DNA from: Rhizobium leguminosarum bv. trifolii WSM1325
GTDB lineage: Bacteria; Pseudomonadota; Alphaproteobacteria; Rhizobiales; Rhizobiaceae
Length of the DNA stretch: 64,000 nucleotides
NCBI GenBank assembly: GCA_000023185.1
Contig: CP001625.1
Location: 1 to 64,000, forward strand
Direction: 5' to 3'
The notes beneath the pieces were generated by a model. The model had not been told where the DNA came from. It worked only from the letters and a program-made list of their open reading frames with translations, and did no database searches. Position 1 is the first letter of the stretch. The number at the start of each line of letters is the position of its first letter. Below, piece after piece: positions 8,681 through 17,634 of this stretch. Position numbers and translations under genes: made by a program.

Positions 8681-8953
8681 TTAATGCGGCTCACTCTGAT
8701 CGGTCACAGGCGAGACCCGAAAGATCTTCTTTTGGGGTCGTTCGCCCTCCCTGGTGATCAAGACAACCACAGTGCACCGGTCGGCATGGGGACGTATCGA
8801 CAGCAGGCGTCCCTGCGTTTTCATCAGAATCTCATCGACGGCATCGCTGCAATCAACCACCTGCGCCCGTGCCTCTGCCAAAAGGACCAACGGCGGACTG
8901 GCGGGTTCGGCGAGCGCGATTGTTCCTGATGTGATCAAAATGAGTAATGACAT
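8681..8953 (-). CDS. exported PepSY-like small protein
   Basis: 90 residues. Signal peptide MSLLILITSGTIALAEP; the mature domain has the short PepSY-like layout seen in rhizobial exported proteins (ILMKTQGRLLSIRPHADRCT, then VVLITREGERPQKKIFRV). Start set at 8953, where GGAAGGGG sits at the right distance; upstream in-frame starts lack a ribosome binding site. PepSY domains are thought to modulate extracytoplasmic enzymes or sensors. On the same strand as the hybrid kinase, but separated from it by the VanZ-like gene. Confidence 0.6.
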   Translation of the reverse strand: MSLLILITSGTIALAEPASPPLVLLAEARAQVVDCSDAVDEILMKTQGRLLSIRPHADRCTVVVLITREGERPQKKIFRVSPVTDQSEPH

Positions 8954-9203
8954 GGAATAGACCCCTTCCGCTGCCATGATATCGGCGCACTTGGCGTTAT
9001 GCAAATATTCCAGGCTTGAAATGGCGATGGCGGGCGCAAACTGGCCGAAGGGCATTCTAGGCAATGACCGGTTGCAACTCCGATGCGACCCATTCTGGCA
9101 CTGACGGCAATCTTGGTAGCACCCTGGTAGATCCGATCGAGGCTAATGTTCTCCATGGGGGCGGTAATCTCTTACGGACAGCATACTGGTCGCCGTCCAA
9201 AAC

Positions 9204-10319
9204 TTGGTGTCGCAGGCCGTTTCCTTCGTCGAACAATTGTCGCGTCGGAGTTCGATAGCCCCAGCTTATCGACCTATGCTCGGCGGTGCTGTCGTTGGCC
9301 TTCTGGCACTGGTCTCTCCGCAGGTTCTCTCCGCAGGACACGGTGCCCTTCACACGAGGTTGCCATTCCGGTCCTTCTGGGACTGTTCCTCTTAAAGTCC
9401 GCTGCCTTGGCGGTATCCATTGGTTCCGGATTTCGCGGAGTGCTTTTCTTCGCCTCACGGTTTACGGAGCGCTTCTTGGCAAAATCTTTGCCTATTCCAC
9501 CCCCTATTTCGATCACGCTACACTTACTGCCCTGGATTATGCTGTTGTCGGCATGAGCTCGCTTGCGGTTGCCGTCATTGGTGGACCGATGACTATGACG
9601 TTCCTCGGCTGGAAATTACCGGCGTTTTTCCGATCACTGCTCTCGTTCTCGCCGCGGTCATCGCCTCCTCATTGGTGGTGCGCTCGACGTTCGGCTATTC
9701 ATTTGCGACGTGGCGTTTCCATTTGCGGGGGGAGAGTGTTCGAAGTGCTCACGATGTCGGCTGGATTAGAAGCATCACTGTCGAAAGGCTCATGCGCGAC
9801 GATGTTCGCACCGCAGATGTCGACATGCGCCTTTCGCGATTTCGCCACGATTTCCCGCTGGGATCCGCGCAGCGCGTGGTCCTGGTGGGCGATCGGGGGC
9901 AGTATCGCGGTATCGTCCTGCTCCCTGACGTTTATCCCAGCCCGGTCGAGAAAGGCGACGATGAACACGGGCTTGGCGAATTCATCCGCTGGAGGGATGA
10001 CTTTCTGCTGCCTGAGATGAACTCAAAGCAAGCTGCGGGCCTTTTCGATAGCGCCGAGAGTGAAGCTTTGGCCGTCGTCAACACCCCCAGCGAACGCAAG
10101 GTCATCGGTCTCCTGACCGAAAGCCACACGCTCAGACGCTACAGCGAAGAACATGATCTGCGACGCAGAGAAGCAACGGGAGAGCTTAGACGTAGCACTC
10201 TTGGTGGTTGCAAGTTTGCCGGCCAAACACCAGGATGGAATCAGCACCGTCACGATCAGCTCGCACAGCTGGCGCCACTAAGACGGCCACGTTTTCTAAC
10301 CCCGTACACTGACCAATGA
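9204..10319 (+). pseudogene. decayed ClC chloride channel with CBS-type tail
   Basis: Pieces of one ClC-family protein appear in order in different frames: RPMLGGAVVGLLALVSPQVL (near 9265), LLGLFLLKSAALAVSIGSGF (near 9375), GALLGKIFAYSTPYF and YAVVGMSSLAVAVIGGP (near 9465-9600), then FPITALVLAAVIASSLVVRS through a cytoplasmic CBS-like tail ending near 10210. At least three frameshifts separate them, and the N-terminal membrane helices are missing. ClC proteins exchange chloride for protons or conduct it. The order and the conserved GSGFR and FGYSFATWRFHLRGE stretches make the family clear; the gene cannot make a full protein. Confidence 0.85.
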
Positions 10320-10678
10320 AGTGCTATATCGATCCCTGGATCGGCCCCATCGAAGACTTCTTTTTAAAGAATTGCGCTCCTATTGAGCATGAGCATCTCC
10401 ATCCGTGGATCGCGTCCAACGCATGAGGCAGCGCGGGCCGATTCATGTTCTTCAGTCAAGGAGCCACCGATCTTGCCTTCTGCAGCGAACGGCGGGCATT
10501 TCGGTGGCTGGCGGGGCGGCGATATTCAATGTCGGCGCCAGCTGCGGCATGTAAGGCTGTTAGCCTTGATTGGGAATCGTGCACGGCATGCGTTCACTTT
10601 GATTTTACCTTGCCAAACCTTCTCTTACGGAAAATACGCTCTAGCTGCGGCAGTGCATACGATTAAGGGAGAATCACT
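10320..10678. other. gene-free stretch before BA14K gene
   Basis: About 360 bases with only unsupported ORFs. It must contain the promoter of the BA14K gene. I see no RNA gene or strong hairpin. Confidence 0.35.
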
Positions 10679-11083
10679 GTGAAAAAGCTCGGTATTTCAG
10701 GTCTCGCCGCGTTTATGGCATTCGCGGGCTTGCAGCCCGTGGAAGCGGGTCCTTTATGGGTCGGCCCGAAGCCAGTAGTATCGCCGCAGATTGAACAGGT
10801 GCAGTATCACCATCGCGATCATCGCGGCTGGTATCACGGGCATCGCGGTTATAAGCACTACCGCCCAGGTTATCGCCGGCACAGGGACGGATGGTGGTAT
10901 CCTTTGGCTGCTTTCGGCGCAGGAGCGATTATTGGCGGCGCCATTTCGGGCCGGCCGGCGGTTGGCCTGCCTTCGCGCCACGTCCATTGGTGTGCAGCCC
11001 ACTACCGGACTTATCGCGCGTACGACAACACTTATGTTCCACGTATTGGCGTGAGAGCCGTCTGCCACTCGCCTTACAGATAA
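10679..11083 (+). CDS. BA14K family exported protein
   Basis: 134 residues, GTG start with AAGGGAG upstream. Signal peptide ending near VEA-GPLW; a His/Tyr/Arg-rich middle (residues 43-75); one glycine-rich hydrophobic segment (AAFGAGAIIGGAISG); then the BA14K signature HVHWCAAHYRTYRAYDNTY with a second Cys near the end. The founding Brucella BA14K protein is immunoreactive and reported to bind sugars; rhizobia carry many copies. Likely anchored in or near the outer membrane. Confidence 0.88.
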   Translation: MKKLGISGLAAFMAFAGLQPVEAGPLWVGPKPVVSPQIEQVQYHHRDHRGWYHGHRGYKHYRPGYRRHRDGWWYPLAAFGAGAIIGGAISGRPAVGLPSRHVHWCAAHYRTYRAYDNTYVPRIGVRAVCHSPYR

Positions 11084-11612
11084 ATCAAAGTGAAGAGTGT
11101 TCTGACCGCATTTGGGCTGCCGTATGCACCGCGGCCCAAATCGATCTACATGGTGAATAGGCGCAACGCGTGCCTCACCGAATCGCTGGTTCGATCGCAC
11201 CGCTCATTCCTCATCATCAGGACAGTAACGAGACCAAGGGCGAACTCGCTCTTCCTGGTGAATGACCCCGCCGCCGTTAAGGCATCGGGGCATCGGAACC
11301 GATCGTGAGGGAAGTCGGCTACTCCCTGGCTGCCGCGGTGCAACCGATCTCGATTTAATCCGCTGTCTAACATTCAGCGCTTTCCCTTCGAGCGCGAATG
11401 CGCCTGCGGACGACATGGAGCAAGGTGTAGCTGCTCACGGGAACATCCGTCGACGTGACAGCCGATGCTGGCTTTCCGCCAAAAGCAAGGCCCAGTTGAA
11501 CAGGAGCCCATCGAAGCGGCAGTGCGACTTAACGGCATCCAATTTTTTGCACGTAGAGACACAATCATGGCTGACAAGCTCAGATTCAACCTCCGCCGTA
11601 CGCTTTCGATGC
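11084..11612. other. gene-free stretch
   Basis: About 530 bases between the BA14K gene and the DUF982 gene. Several overlapping ORFs exist, but none has a ribosome binding site together with a known domain. The left part could hold a short decayed gene starting with GTG at 11090; this is not supported further. Confidence 0.35.
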
Positions 11613-11882
11613 CTACGTCAAAACGTTGGCTTCTGCCGCCGCAGATATAAAGGCCTCCCTGGCCACTTCGATGTGCGCCAAGCTGTTCATAGCCTCGACA
11701 CAACGGCGCTTCGCGGCGTCGAGACAAGGTCCGTCAAGAAACGGCCACCTGTGTTCCAGATAGTCAATCGCCTCTGCAGGACCGTGAATGAATTCAGATG
11801 AGCGCCTTCCGATGCGTATTGCGACGGGCGCGGTCCAGCGAAGCTCGTCTGTGTGGCTGCTTGGGTACATTCCAGCCTCCAT
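11613..11882 (-). CDS. DUF982 domain protein
   Basis: About 89 residues. Carries the DUF982 pattern: W-x-APVAIRIG, FIHGPAEAIDYLEHRWP, then AAKRRCVEAMNSLAHIEVAR and EAFISAAAEANVL. Small, soluble and very common in rhizobia; function unknown. The ATG at 11882 is preferred over a TTG three codons upstream. Confidence 0.85.
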   Translation of the reverse strand: MEAGMYPSSHTDELRWTAPVAIRIGRRSSEFIHGPAEAIDYLEHRWPFLDGPCLDAAKRRCVEAMNSLAHIEVAREAFISAAAEANVLT

Positions 11883-12115
11883 GTTTTCCAAAGGAGCATT
11901 TCGTATATATTTAAGATGCGCAGATCGTCGTTCAACGATTCACAGTGCGAACGCTGTCGATCGCTGCGTCAAATGCTCGTCCGTGCAAAGCAGATTCCAG
12001 ATGGCTTTGTGGGCAACCGAACCCCCATGTGCTGGAGCGGTGCTCCACCGGACAAGACCCCAAGGCGCTTGACACCGCACCCTCCGCCGGAGATCAGAAA
12101 GGGAGTGACCGTCTG
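11883..12115. other. divergent intergenic region
   Basis: About 230 bases between the divergent DUF982 and FAD monooxygenase genes. Likely holds both promoters; no clear operator was seen. An open frame upstream of the monooxygenase ATG runs through it but has no family support. Confidence 0.3.
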
Positions 12116-13300
12116 ATGAAAGTAGCGATCAACGGAGCCGGCATCGCCGGACCGACATTGGCGTATTGGCTCCGTCATTACGGTCATGAGCCCGTGCTGA
12201 TCGAGCAAGCTCCGCGGCTGAGGTCCGGAGGTTATGTCGTTGACTTTTGGGGGGCGGGATACGACGTGGCATCGATGATGGGACTTCGGCCACGTCTTCA
12301 CGAGCTCGGATACGACGTCGAGCAAGTGCGTTTCGTCGGCAGCGAAGGACGGCAGTGTAGTGCATTTTCCACCGACGCAATACGAAGGAAGCTCGGCGGA
12401 CGTTTTGTTAGTTTGAAGCGAAGTGATCTGGCGGCAGTCATTTATGCAGCGCTAGACGGAAAGGTCGAAACGATCTTCGATGACAGCATCGCGATGATCG
12501 ATGAAGGCTCTGCCGGTGTGCATGTATGCTTCAATCGCCATGGCGACGAAACCTTCGACCTCGTGGTCGGAGCCGATGGCCTCCATTCACGTGTCCGGGA
12601 GCTACAATTTGGACCGGTGGGGCAATTCGAGGTTTATCTTGGCTACAAGGCTGCAGCTTTTGAGCTGCAGGGCTATCCATTGCGTGATGAACGCACCTAC
12701 GTCAGCTATGCCGAACCGGGCCGACAAATCTCACGATTTTCCATGCGGGATGGTTGGACGCTCTTCCTGCTTGTCTACAAGGACCCAAATAGGGACATAC
12801 CGCTGACGCACGTCGGGCGCAAAGAAGCTCTGCGGGATGCCTTCAGCGATGCTGGGTGGGAGTCCCCGCAGATATTGAAGCGCATGGACGATACAGAGGA
12901 AATCTATTTCGATCGCGTCAGCCAGATTCAAATGCACAGTTGGACCAAGGGCCGCACTGCTCTCGTCGGTGACGCAGCGGCCTGTGTGTCGCTGTTAGCA
13001 GGCGAGGGTTCGGGCCTGGCGATGAGCGAGGCGTTTGTGCTTGCGGGCGAGCTCGCGCGCGCCCGAAATAATCCGCTGACCGGTCTTGCGAATTATCAGA
13101 CGCGGATGATGCCATTCTTACAGGATAGACAGTGCGCCGCGAGACGCTTTGCTTCATCCTTCGTTCCGAAATCCACATTCGGAATCACCGTGCGCAATAT
13201 CATTAGTTCTCTTTTCGGCTTTCCCATCGTTGGAGACTTTCTGTTGGGCCGTCTGTTGCGGAGCAATTTGGATCTGCCTCGCTACGATCGCGCCAACTAA
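12116..13300 (+). CDS. FAD-dependent monooxygenase (aromatic hydroxylase/TetX-like)
   Basis: 394 residues. N-terminal Rossmann motif GAGIAGPTLAYWL, middle VVGADGLHSRVREL (GADG motif), and VGDAAACVSLLAGEGSGLAM (the GD motif that binds the FAD ribityl chain). This is the group A flavoprotein monooxygenase fold. Such enzymes add oxygen to aromatic or polyketide-like substrates, and TetX-like members attack tetracyclines; the substrate here cannot be read. The frame opens upstream, but the ATG at 12116 starts exactly at the conserved MKVAINGAGIAG. The C-terminal 50 residues are hydrophobic and basic, which may mean membrane contact. Confidence 0.9.
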   Translation: MKVAINGAGIAGPTLAYWLRHYGHEPVLIEQAPRLRSGGYVVDFWGAGYDVASMMGLRPRLHELGYDVEQVRFVGSEGRQCSAFSTDAIRRKLGGRFVSLKRSDLAAVIYAALDGKVETIFDDSIAMIDEGSAGVHVCFNRHGDETFDLVVGADGLHSRVRELQFGPVGQFEVYLGYKAAAFELQGYPLRDERTYVSYAEPGRQISRFSMRDGWTLFLLVYKDPNRDIPLTHVGRKEALRDAFSDAGWESPQILKRMDDTEEIYFDRVSQIQMHSWTKGRTALVGDAAACVSLLAGEGSGLAMSEAFVLAGELARARNNPLTGLANYQTRMMPFLQDRQCAARRFASSFVPKSTFGITVRNIISSLFGFPIVGDFLLGRLLRSNLDLPRYDRAN

Positions 13301-13501
13301 TCGACCATGAACGAACCGCACGAGCTGTCCAAATCGCCGCTGGCCCAAGAGGCTTTTCCCGCACGTTCCCGTCAGCCCTACGCTCGTAACTCTACGAAGC
13401 CGCGTAGATGTACTCTCTACCGGACGGAGTTTCGACGGCAGGAACAAACCGCTGATGTACCGGTTTGGTGCCGTACACGCAAAGACCGGACGAACGAAGG
13501 G

Positions 13502-13690
13502 ATGAACTTGGCACTTGTTCTTGGGACATTGACACTGACCTGCTGGACGGTCGGCGGGGCTATTGCCGTCTTCGGAAATGCCGAGCAATGTCACCCCCAC
13601 CGTCAGCGGATCAGCGAGTTCGTCACTCTCGGCTTGAACATCCTTGGACTCGTTTGCGCAATCCTTATGGGAGCCGTTCTGGTCGCGTAG
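13502..13690 (+). CDS. small membrane protein (62 residues)
   Basis: Two hydrophobic helices (LALVLGTLTLTCWTVGGAIAVFG and FVTLGLNILGLVCAILMGAVL) joined by a short basic loop. GAAGGG sits just before the ATG. Not recognised. An open frame extends upstream to 13307 but that part looks non-coding (many Arg and Pro residues). Confidence 0.5.
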   Translation: MNLALVLGTLTLTCWTVGGAIAVFGNAEQCHPHRQRISEFVTLGLNILGLVCAILMGAVLVA

Positions 13691-13841
13691 CAATGCCGAA
13701 ACGGTTGAACGCTGTTAGGTCACTGGAAGCTTCTCTTGGCGCAGCCAGCTTTGCCCACTGTGTCGGTAAGCTTGGTGCCTGTGGGGTCGCCCTCGCCATC
13801 TTTGAGACTACGTGCGTTAGGCACATCCTACATCTAGGTTG

Positions 13842-14183
13842 TCAGCTGTAGATCCAGCTGGCGATCGCCACTGCCAGCGCAACAAGAGCCAGCGTGGTGA
13901 TGAAGATGCGCAAAGGGTTAGAGCGCGTCGTCTGGGGTATGGTCCCTGCACTCCCGGGTTCACGCATGGCGACATCGTAGTTGCGTTGGCGATCGGCCGC
14001 TCCCCAGTTCTGAGTATGCAGCGCCGTCTCGATCTCTTCGGGGTTCATCGGCTGACCTGCGGCCTCAGCATCCGTTTCCAGGGGCGCGGCTGCAGGGTCA
14101 AATCCCGATCTGATGTCACCACTGTCTCCTGATTGGATTCGACCGCGCACTTCGGCAGCGGTCTTGCTATCCTTCTTGATCAT
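13842..14183 (-). CDS. C-terminally anchored small protein (113 residues)
   Basis: Acidic, disordered-looking N-terminal region (MIKKDSKTAAEVRGRIQSGD onward) and one C-terminal helix (IFITTLALVALAVAIASWIY). It is a likely tail-anchored inner membrane protein; family unknown. Its ATG overlaps the TGA of the upstream 51-residue gene (ATGA), so translation is probably coupled. Confidence 0.65.
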   Translation of the reverse strand: MIKKDSKTAAEVRGRIQSGDSGDIRSGFDPAAAPLETDAEAAGQPMNPEEIETALHTQNWGAADRQRNYDVAMREPGSAGTIPQTTRSNPLRIFITTLALVALAVAIASWIYS

Positions 14184-14335
14184 CGCGGTTCTCCGAGTTC
14201 GCTTGAAGTGGGTGCCGCCCCGTCGCCCCCGCTCGACCACCACGTTGAGATCGAGCCCGCGGTGATGATGAGGCCGACGATGATGACAGCAGCCACATGG
14301 GACGAAAGCAGCCACCGGGGTGATCCTTGGTCCAT
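14180..14335 (-). CDS. small membrane protein (51 residues)
   Basis: Very strong ribosome binding site (AGGAGGAGG) before the ATG. One helix (VAAVIIVGLIITAGSISTWW) and a short polar tail. Overlaps the start of the 113-residue gene by four bases. The two form a small membrane-protein operon, function unknown. Confidence 0.6.
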   Translation of the reverse strand: MDQGSPRWLLSSHVAAVIIVGLIITAGSISTWWSSGGDGAAPTSSELGEPR

Positions 14336-14829
14336 TGTCGATCCTCCTCCTACTTCTTGTAGGCGCCCTGGGCGCCTGCCCGGCAAGAGCTGGGTGACCG
14401 AGATAGCAGCACTCCCATCGATCGTGGGCGCCGCGTTGGCTCACGTTACGCTGTGACGTCAGCCGTTCCGATCCATTTCCGCCCACATCTGGACGGGAAG
14501 CCTACGGGGCAAAGCAGTGGCAAGAGGGCACTCTTGCCGTGCAGATGCCGCTAACATTCAAGCTCGGCAAAGGTTCCACTTGTTTCGGCTCCGGTGGCCA
14601 ACTCGTCTTTTGCGGCCTCCACGGATCGGCTTCGCGACGCGGCAACACACATCGTTCCCACGGTGGAAAAGATCGAGGCAGATGCACAGAACTTCCTCTT
14701 GCGGTTGCCTCGAGAACATGGTCAGCAAAGGGGAATTCTATACGATCCCGGATCGAAGAATGTCCGACCGCCAATAGTGACAGGTGGAAAGACGACCGGA
14801 AAGGCCGTGCTGGCTATGATGTGATCCAA
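14336..14829. other. gene-free stretch
   Basis: About 490 bases. No supported gene. Several ORFs lie here in mixed frames. It borders a zone of decayed genes. Confidence 0.35.
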
Positions 14830-15028
14830 GCGAGCCTCTTCGGCTGTCAAAGGCCACCTCTTCACCGGTCTCGATATCCACGGCCGTGACAATGAGAGGA
14901 ATTATGGCTCTATCAAGCAAATTGAAGTCGATCAGCCGCGTCAGCGTCTCGCGTTGCGGATCGCTCGTGAGGCTGAAGACAGCCTTAGCTTGGACGAGGG
15001 CGCGCACCCGCTGGACGATCTCAGGCAT
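14830..15028 (-). pseudogene. patatin-like phospholipase fragment
   Basis: A 66-residue stretch reads RETLTRLIDFNLLDRAIIPL and VTAVDIETGEEVAFDSRRG, which resembles the middle of patatin-like (DUF3734) proteins, where the first target residues follow LxRLVDFDxLN. The catalytic GxSxG and Asp regions are absent, and the frame runs into unrelated sequence at both ends. A remnant of a lost gene. Confidence 0.5.
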
Positions 15029-15530
15029 GTCGCCTACCGTAACGGCGTCGCCGCCGCCCGCAGATCGCGTGATTGTATATCTTGCAATGGCCGCACGCCA
15101 TTCTCATGTATCGGTCACACCCGATGTTGATGACCGCCGCAGCGACATCCCCTCAGTCGCGCAAGGTCGCCCGGGATGGATGAGGGCGCTCCCCGGCGAC
15201 GGGTTGAGCGCCCTCTGTTTAAACACCCTCAACAATCCAGCGAGGATCGCGGCACCCAATGGGCGGCGACCTCCTTCACGTCGACGTCATCATAGAATTC
15301 CTCCCGCTCTGTGAAAGCCCTCTGCAGGATCGTTGAATTTTTTCCAAATCCCACAGCCATGAATTCCTTTCGCCGGGGCACTACACTCGGCCTCTCATCT
15401 GAATCGGCCGCCTCATCGGAACTGTCCGAGGCCCTTTGGAATTACCATGATCACTGCTTTCCAGCACAAGAAGGCGCCGGCAGAGCTATGAGGATGACAT
15501 GACAGAGAGAGATGCACTCCGCGACGAGAT
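15029..15530. other. gene-free stretch in decay zone
   Basis: About 500 bases between remnants. No supported gene, repeat or RNA. Confidence 0.3.
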
Positions 15531-15629
15531 CTATCGGCTTTCCCCGTCGCTGACGTAGGCATTGATGCCGCCAATGGTCAGGCCGGCGACGGCAATTAAC
15601 CCTCATATGCAGTAGCGGAGGGCCTGCAT
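15531..15629 (-). pseudogene. tiny membrane ORF interrupted by a stop
   Basis: After GGAGTGGAAAAA, the ATG at 15629 begins MQALRYCI, then TGA, then GLIAVAGLTIGGINAYVSDG in the same frame to a stop at 15531. It looks like a one-helix peptide gene broken by a nonsense change. Confidence 0.3.
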
Positions 15630-15691
15630 TTTTTCCACTCCTTATCGTATTCGATGTCGTCTATCTCGGCGTGCAGACCCGCGCAGCTGTC

Positions 15692-16072
15692 CTACTTGGC
15701 TGGTACGTCCATTAGCTCCGACAACCGATTGGCATTCTTGATCGAATTTCCGTCGCGATCGTTGTTGAAGTAGACCCAAACCGTCTTAGCCCGGCTTTGC
15801 CTCATGCGCTCGACCCACACCAGACTTTCTGCTCGAACCGCTTGATATGGGTAATCAACTCGCAGACCTTGATGGTGTAGACGAAACCAGGCGCGGCGTC
15901 TTGAAGCTGCCCTGATAGATTGAGAAATATTCACTCGACGGAACATCCGCAGGATAGAACTTCCTTTCCAATGCCAATAGTACCACCCCGAACATCCGAT
16001 ATGGATGCGACCAGCCAGTCGATCCTCGGTCGATTTGTTGGCCTGCGGATCGGCAAGCCGTACCTGACGCAT
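15692..16072 (-). pseudogene. DUF72 family protein remnant with internal deletion
   Basis: The N-terminal DUF72 signature (IHIGCSGWYYWHWKGS) and the C-terminal signature (VWVYFNNDRDGNSIKNANRL) are present, but the protein is 126 residues where the family has about 240-300. The middle is shortened and partly frameshifted. DUF72 proteins have a TIM-barrel fold of uncertain function. Confidence 0.75.
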
Positions 16073-16112
16073 TGTGCGGCCTAAAACAGCGGAATGCGCG
16101 GATCTTCGATCT

Positions 16113-16316
16113 TCACAGTTCCGAAATGCTCGCGTAACCGGCCGTCCCCTTGCGGCCCCGCGTCATGGCAATGATCGGCAGGGCGATGTTATCGATGGGA
16201 TTCGAGGCGACGGAGGCCTGGCGGAGATGAGCGTCGAGCGCGACATCGTTCCAACCCATCGATCGTTGCAGATGATACGTCACCAAACGGGCGCAATCTC
16301 TGCAATGAAACTCCAT
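16113..16316 (-). CDS. possible small protein with a CxxC pair
   Basis: 67 residues starting MEFHCRDCARLVTYHL, with one C-x2-C pair. No clear ribosome binding site and no family recognised. It lies between the DUF1223 gene and the DUF72 remnant and may be another fragment. Confidence 0.25.
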   Translation of the reverse strand: MEFHCRDCARLVTYHLQRSMGWNDVALDAHLRQASVASNPIDNIALPIIAMTRGRKGTAGYASISEL

Positions 16317-16321
16317 TTAGT

Positions 16322-17023
16322 TTAGTCAGTGGCCGCTGACAGAATGGCTCCGCCCCGCGCTCCTTGAACGAGGATGGCGGTTTTCAGCCGGCCGGATACG
16401 GGCGTAAAGTTGTAGGAAACAGCTTTTCCGTTCCAACCACCGAGCCGCGTCAGGTCGTGGACGACATGGATATGTGGCAGTGTCTCACCGCTGTTTTCGC
16501 CACGAGCGACAGGCACTTCGACAAGGTTGGGATCGTAGCTGACTAACCAGATATCAGCGATCACATCGGGCGTTCGCCCGCTGCCAATTGCGACCGCACT
16601 CTTGCCAACTGTCAGGGAAGGTGATGTCAGCGGACTTGCCTGTGAAACGAGCTGCTTGATTTCAGCGAGGTTATTTCCGACAGTTGTCGTCCTGCCGTTG
16701 ACCACCATCTGCGGTGTGTACGAGCCTGATTGGCCGAGCGCCGGTTCATACACAGCCTGGCGATCGGTGAATTCCCGTTTGCCAAAGCTGTCCTTCCAGC
16801 CGAGATAATCCCAGTAGGTTACTGCAAAGCTCAGGGTGAGAACATCATCGCGCTTGCTCAGCTTGATCAGGTTGGCGTTCGCCGGCGGGCAGGACGAGCA
16901 GCCCTGGCTGGTGAAGAGCTCGACCACGGTGAGTGGTCGATCCGCAGCGGACGCAGATCCGGATAATCCGATGACCGCCAACACGACATGGCTGGCTATG
17001 GATACGGCCTTCGATCGTTTCAT
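16322..17023 (-). CDS. DUF1223 exported thioredoxin-fold protein
   Basis: 233 residues. Signal peptide MKRSKAVSIASHVVLAVIGL ending near SASA; then VVELFTSQGCSSCPPANANL with the C-x2-C redox pair, as in all DUF1223 proteins, and YWDYLGWKDSFGKREFTDRQ. A periplasmic thioredoxin-like fold is expected; the substrate is unknown. AAGGAG lies upstream of the ATG at 17023, which also gives a proper signal peptide; an upstream in-frame start adds 11 basic residues and is less likely. Convergent neighbours are decayed. Confidence 0.87.
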   Translation of the reverse strand: MKRSKAVSIASHVVLAVIGLSGSASAADRPLTVVELFTSQGCSSCPPANANLIKLSKRDDVLTLSFAVTYWDYLGWKDSFGKREFTDRQAVYEPALGQSGSYTPQMVVNGRTTTVGNNLAEIKQLVSQASPLTSPSLTVGKSAVAIGSGRTPDVIADIWLVSYDPNLVEVPVARGENSGETLPHIHVVHDLTRLGGWNGKAVSYNFTPVSGRLKTAILVQGARGGAILSAATD

Positions 17024-17226
17024 TTTCCTGCTCCTTGATGGATGCTTCGAACGCACTCTTTGGAGTCTTCGCAGCCGGGAGAGAATTTGTTACAGGCTCA
17101 CGGTACCGTGATGATATCGGGCATACGCCGCTTCACGATGCCGTCATTAATCGGATTTCCAGTTGTCATCTGCACCAGACAGCCGCACCCTTTGGACGTT
17201 GATTGTCTCTAGGGAAGGAACTCCGG

Positions 17227-17631
17227 GTGAAACCTGTCTTGTCGATACTAGTGGCGGTCTCGGCCGCGACACTTGCCATCATGACGACGCAAGGTGCGCT
17301 GGCTGCCGAGGTAAAGAATTACGAGGCAGCCGGGTTTAAAGCTGCGCAGACCTCCGGGGTGCCGATCGTCATCGACATCGCTGCAAGCTGGTGCCCGACC
17401 TGCGCCGCCCAGAAGCCGATCATCCAATCGCTTGTCGCCGATCCGGCCTACAAACAGATGGTCATCTTCCACGTCGATTTCGACAGCCAGAAGGATATCG
17501 TCCGGTCCTTTGGCGCGCAGATGCAATCGACGCTGATCGCCTATAAAGGTGAAAAAGAAACCGGGCGCTCGGTTGGCGACACGGATCAGGATTCGATCAA
17601 GGCACTGTTCGCGTCGACGCTCGTCAACTGA
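17227..17631 (+). CDS. exported thioredoxin family protein
   Basis: 134 residues, GTG start preceded by GGGAAGGA. Signal peptide (LSILVAVSAATLAIMTTQGA), then a thioredoxin fold with active site ASWCPTCAAQKP. The cis-proline position reads QSTLI instead of the usual TP, which is unusual. It is three bases upstream of the CcdA gene. CcdA moves electrons across the inner membrane to such periplasmic thioredoxins, so the pair probably forms a reducing or disulfide-repair unit. Confidence 0.85.
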   Translation: MKPVLSILVAVSAATLAIMTTQGALAAEVKNYEAAGFKAAQTSGVPIVIDIAASWCPTCAAQKPIIQSLVADPAYKQMVIFHVDFDSQKDIVRSFGAQMQSTLIAYKGEKETGRSVGDTDQDSIKALFASTLVN

Positions 17632-17634
17632 CCG

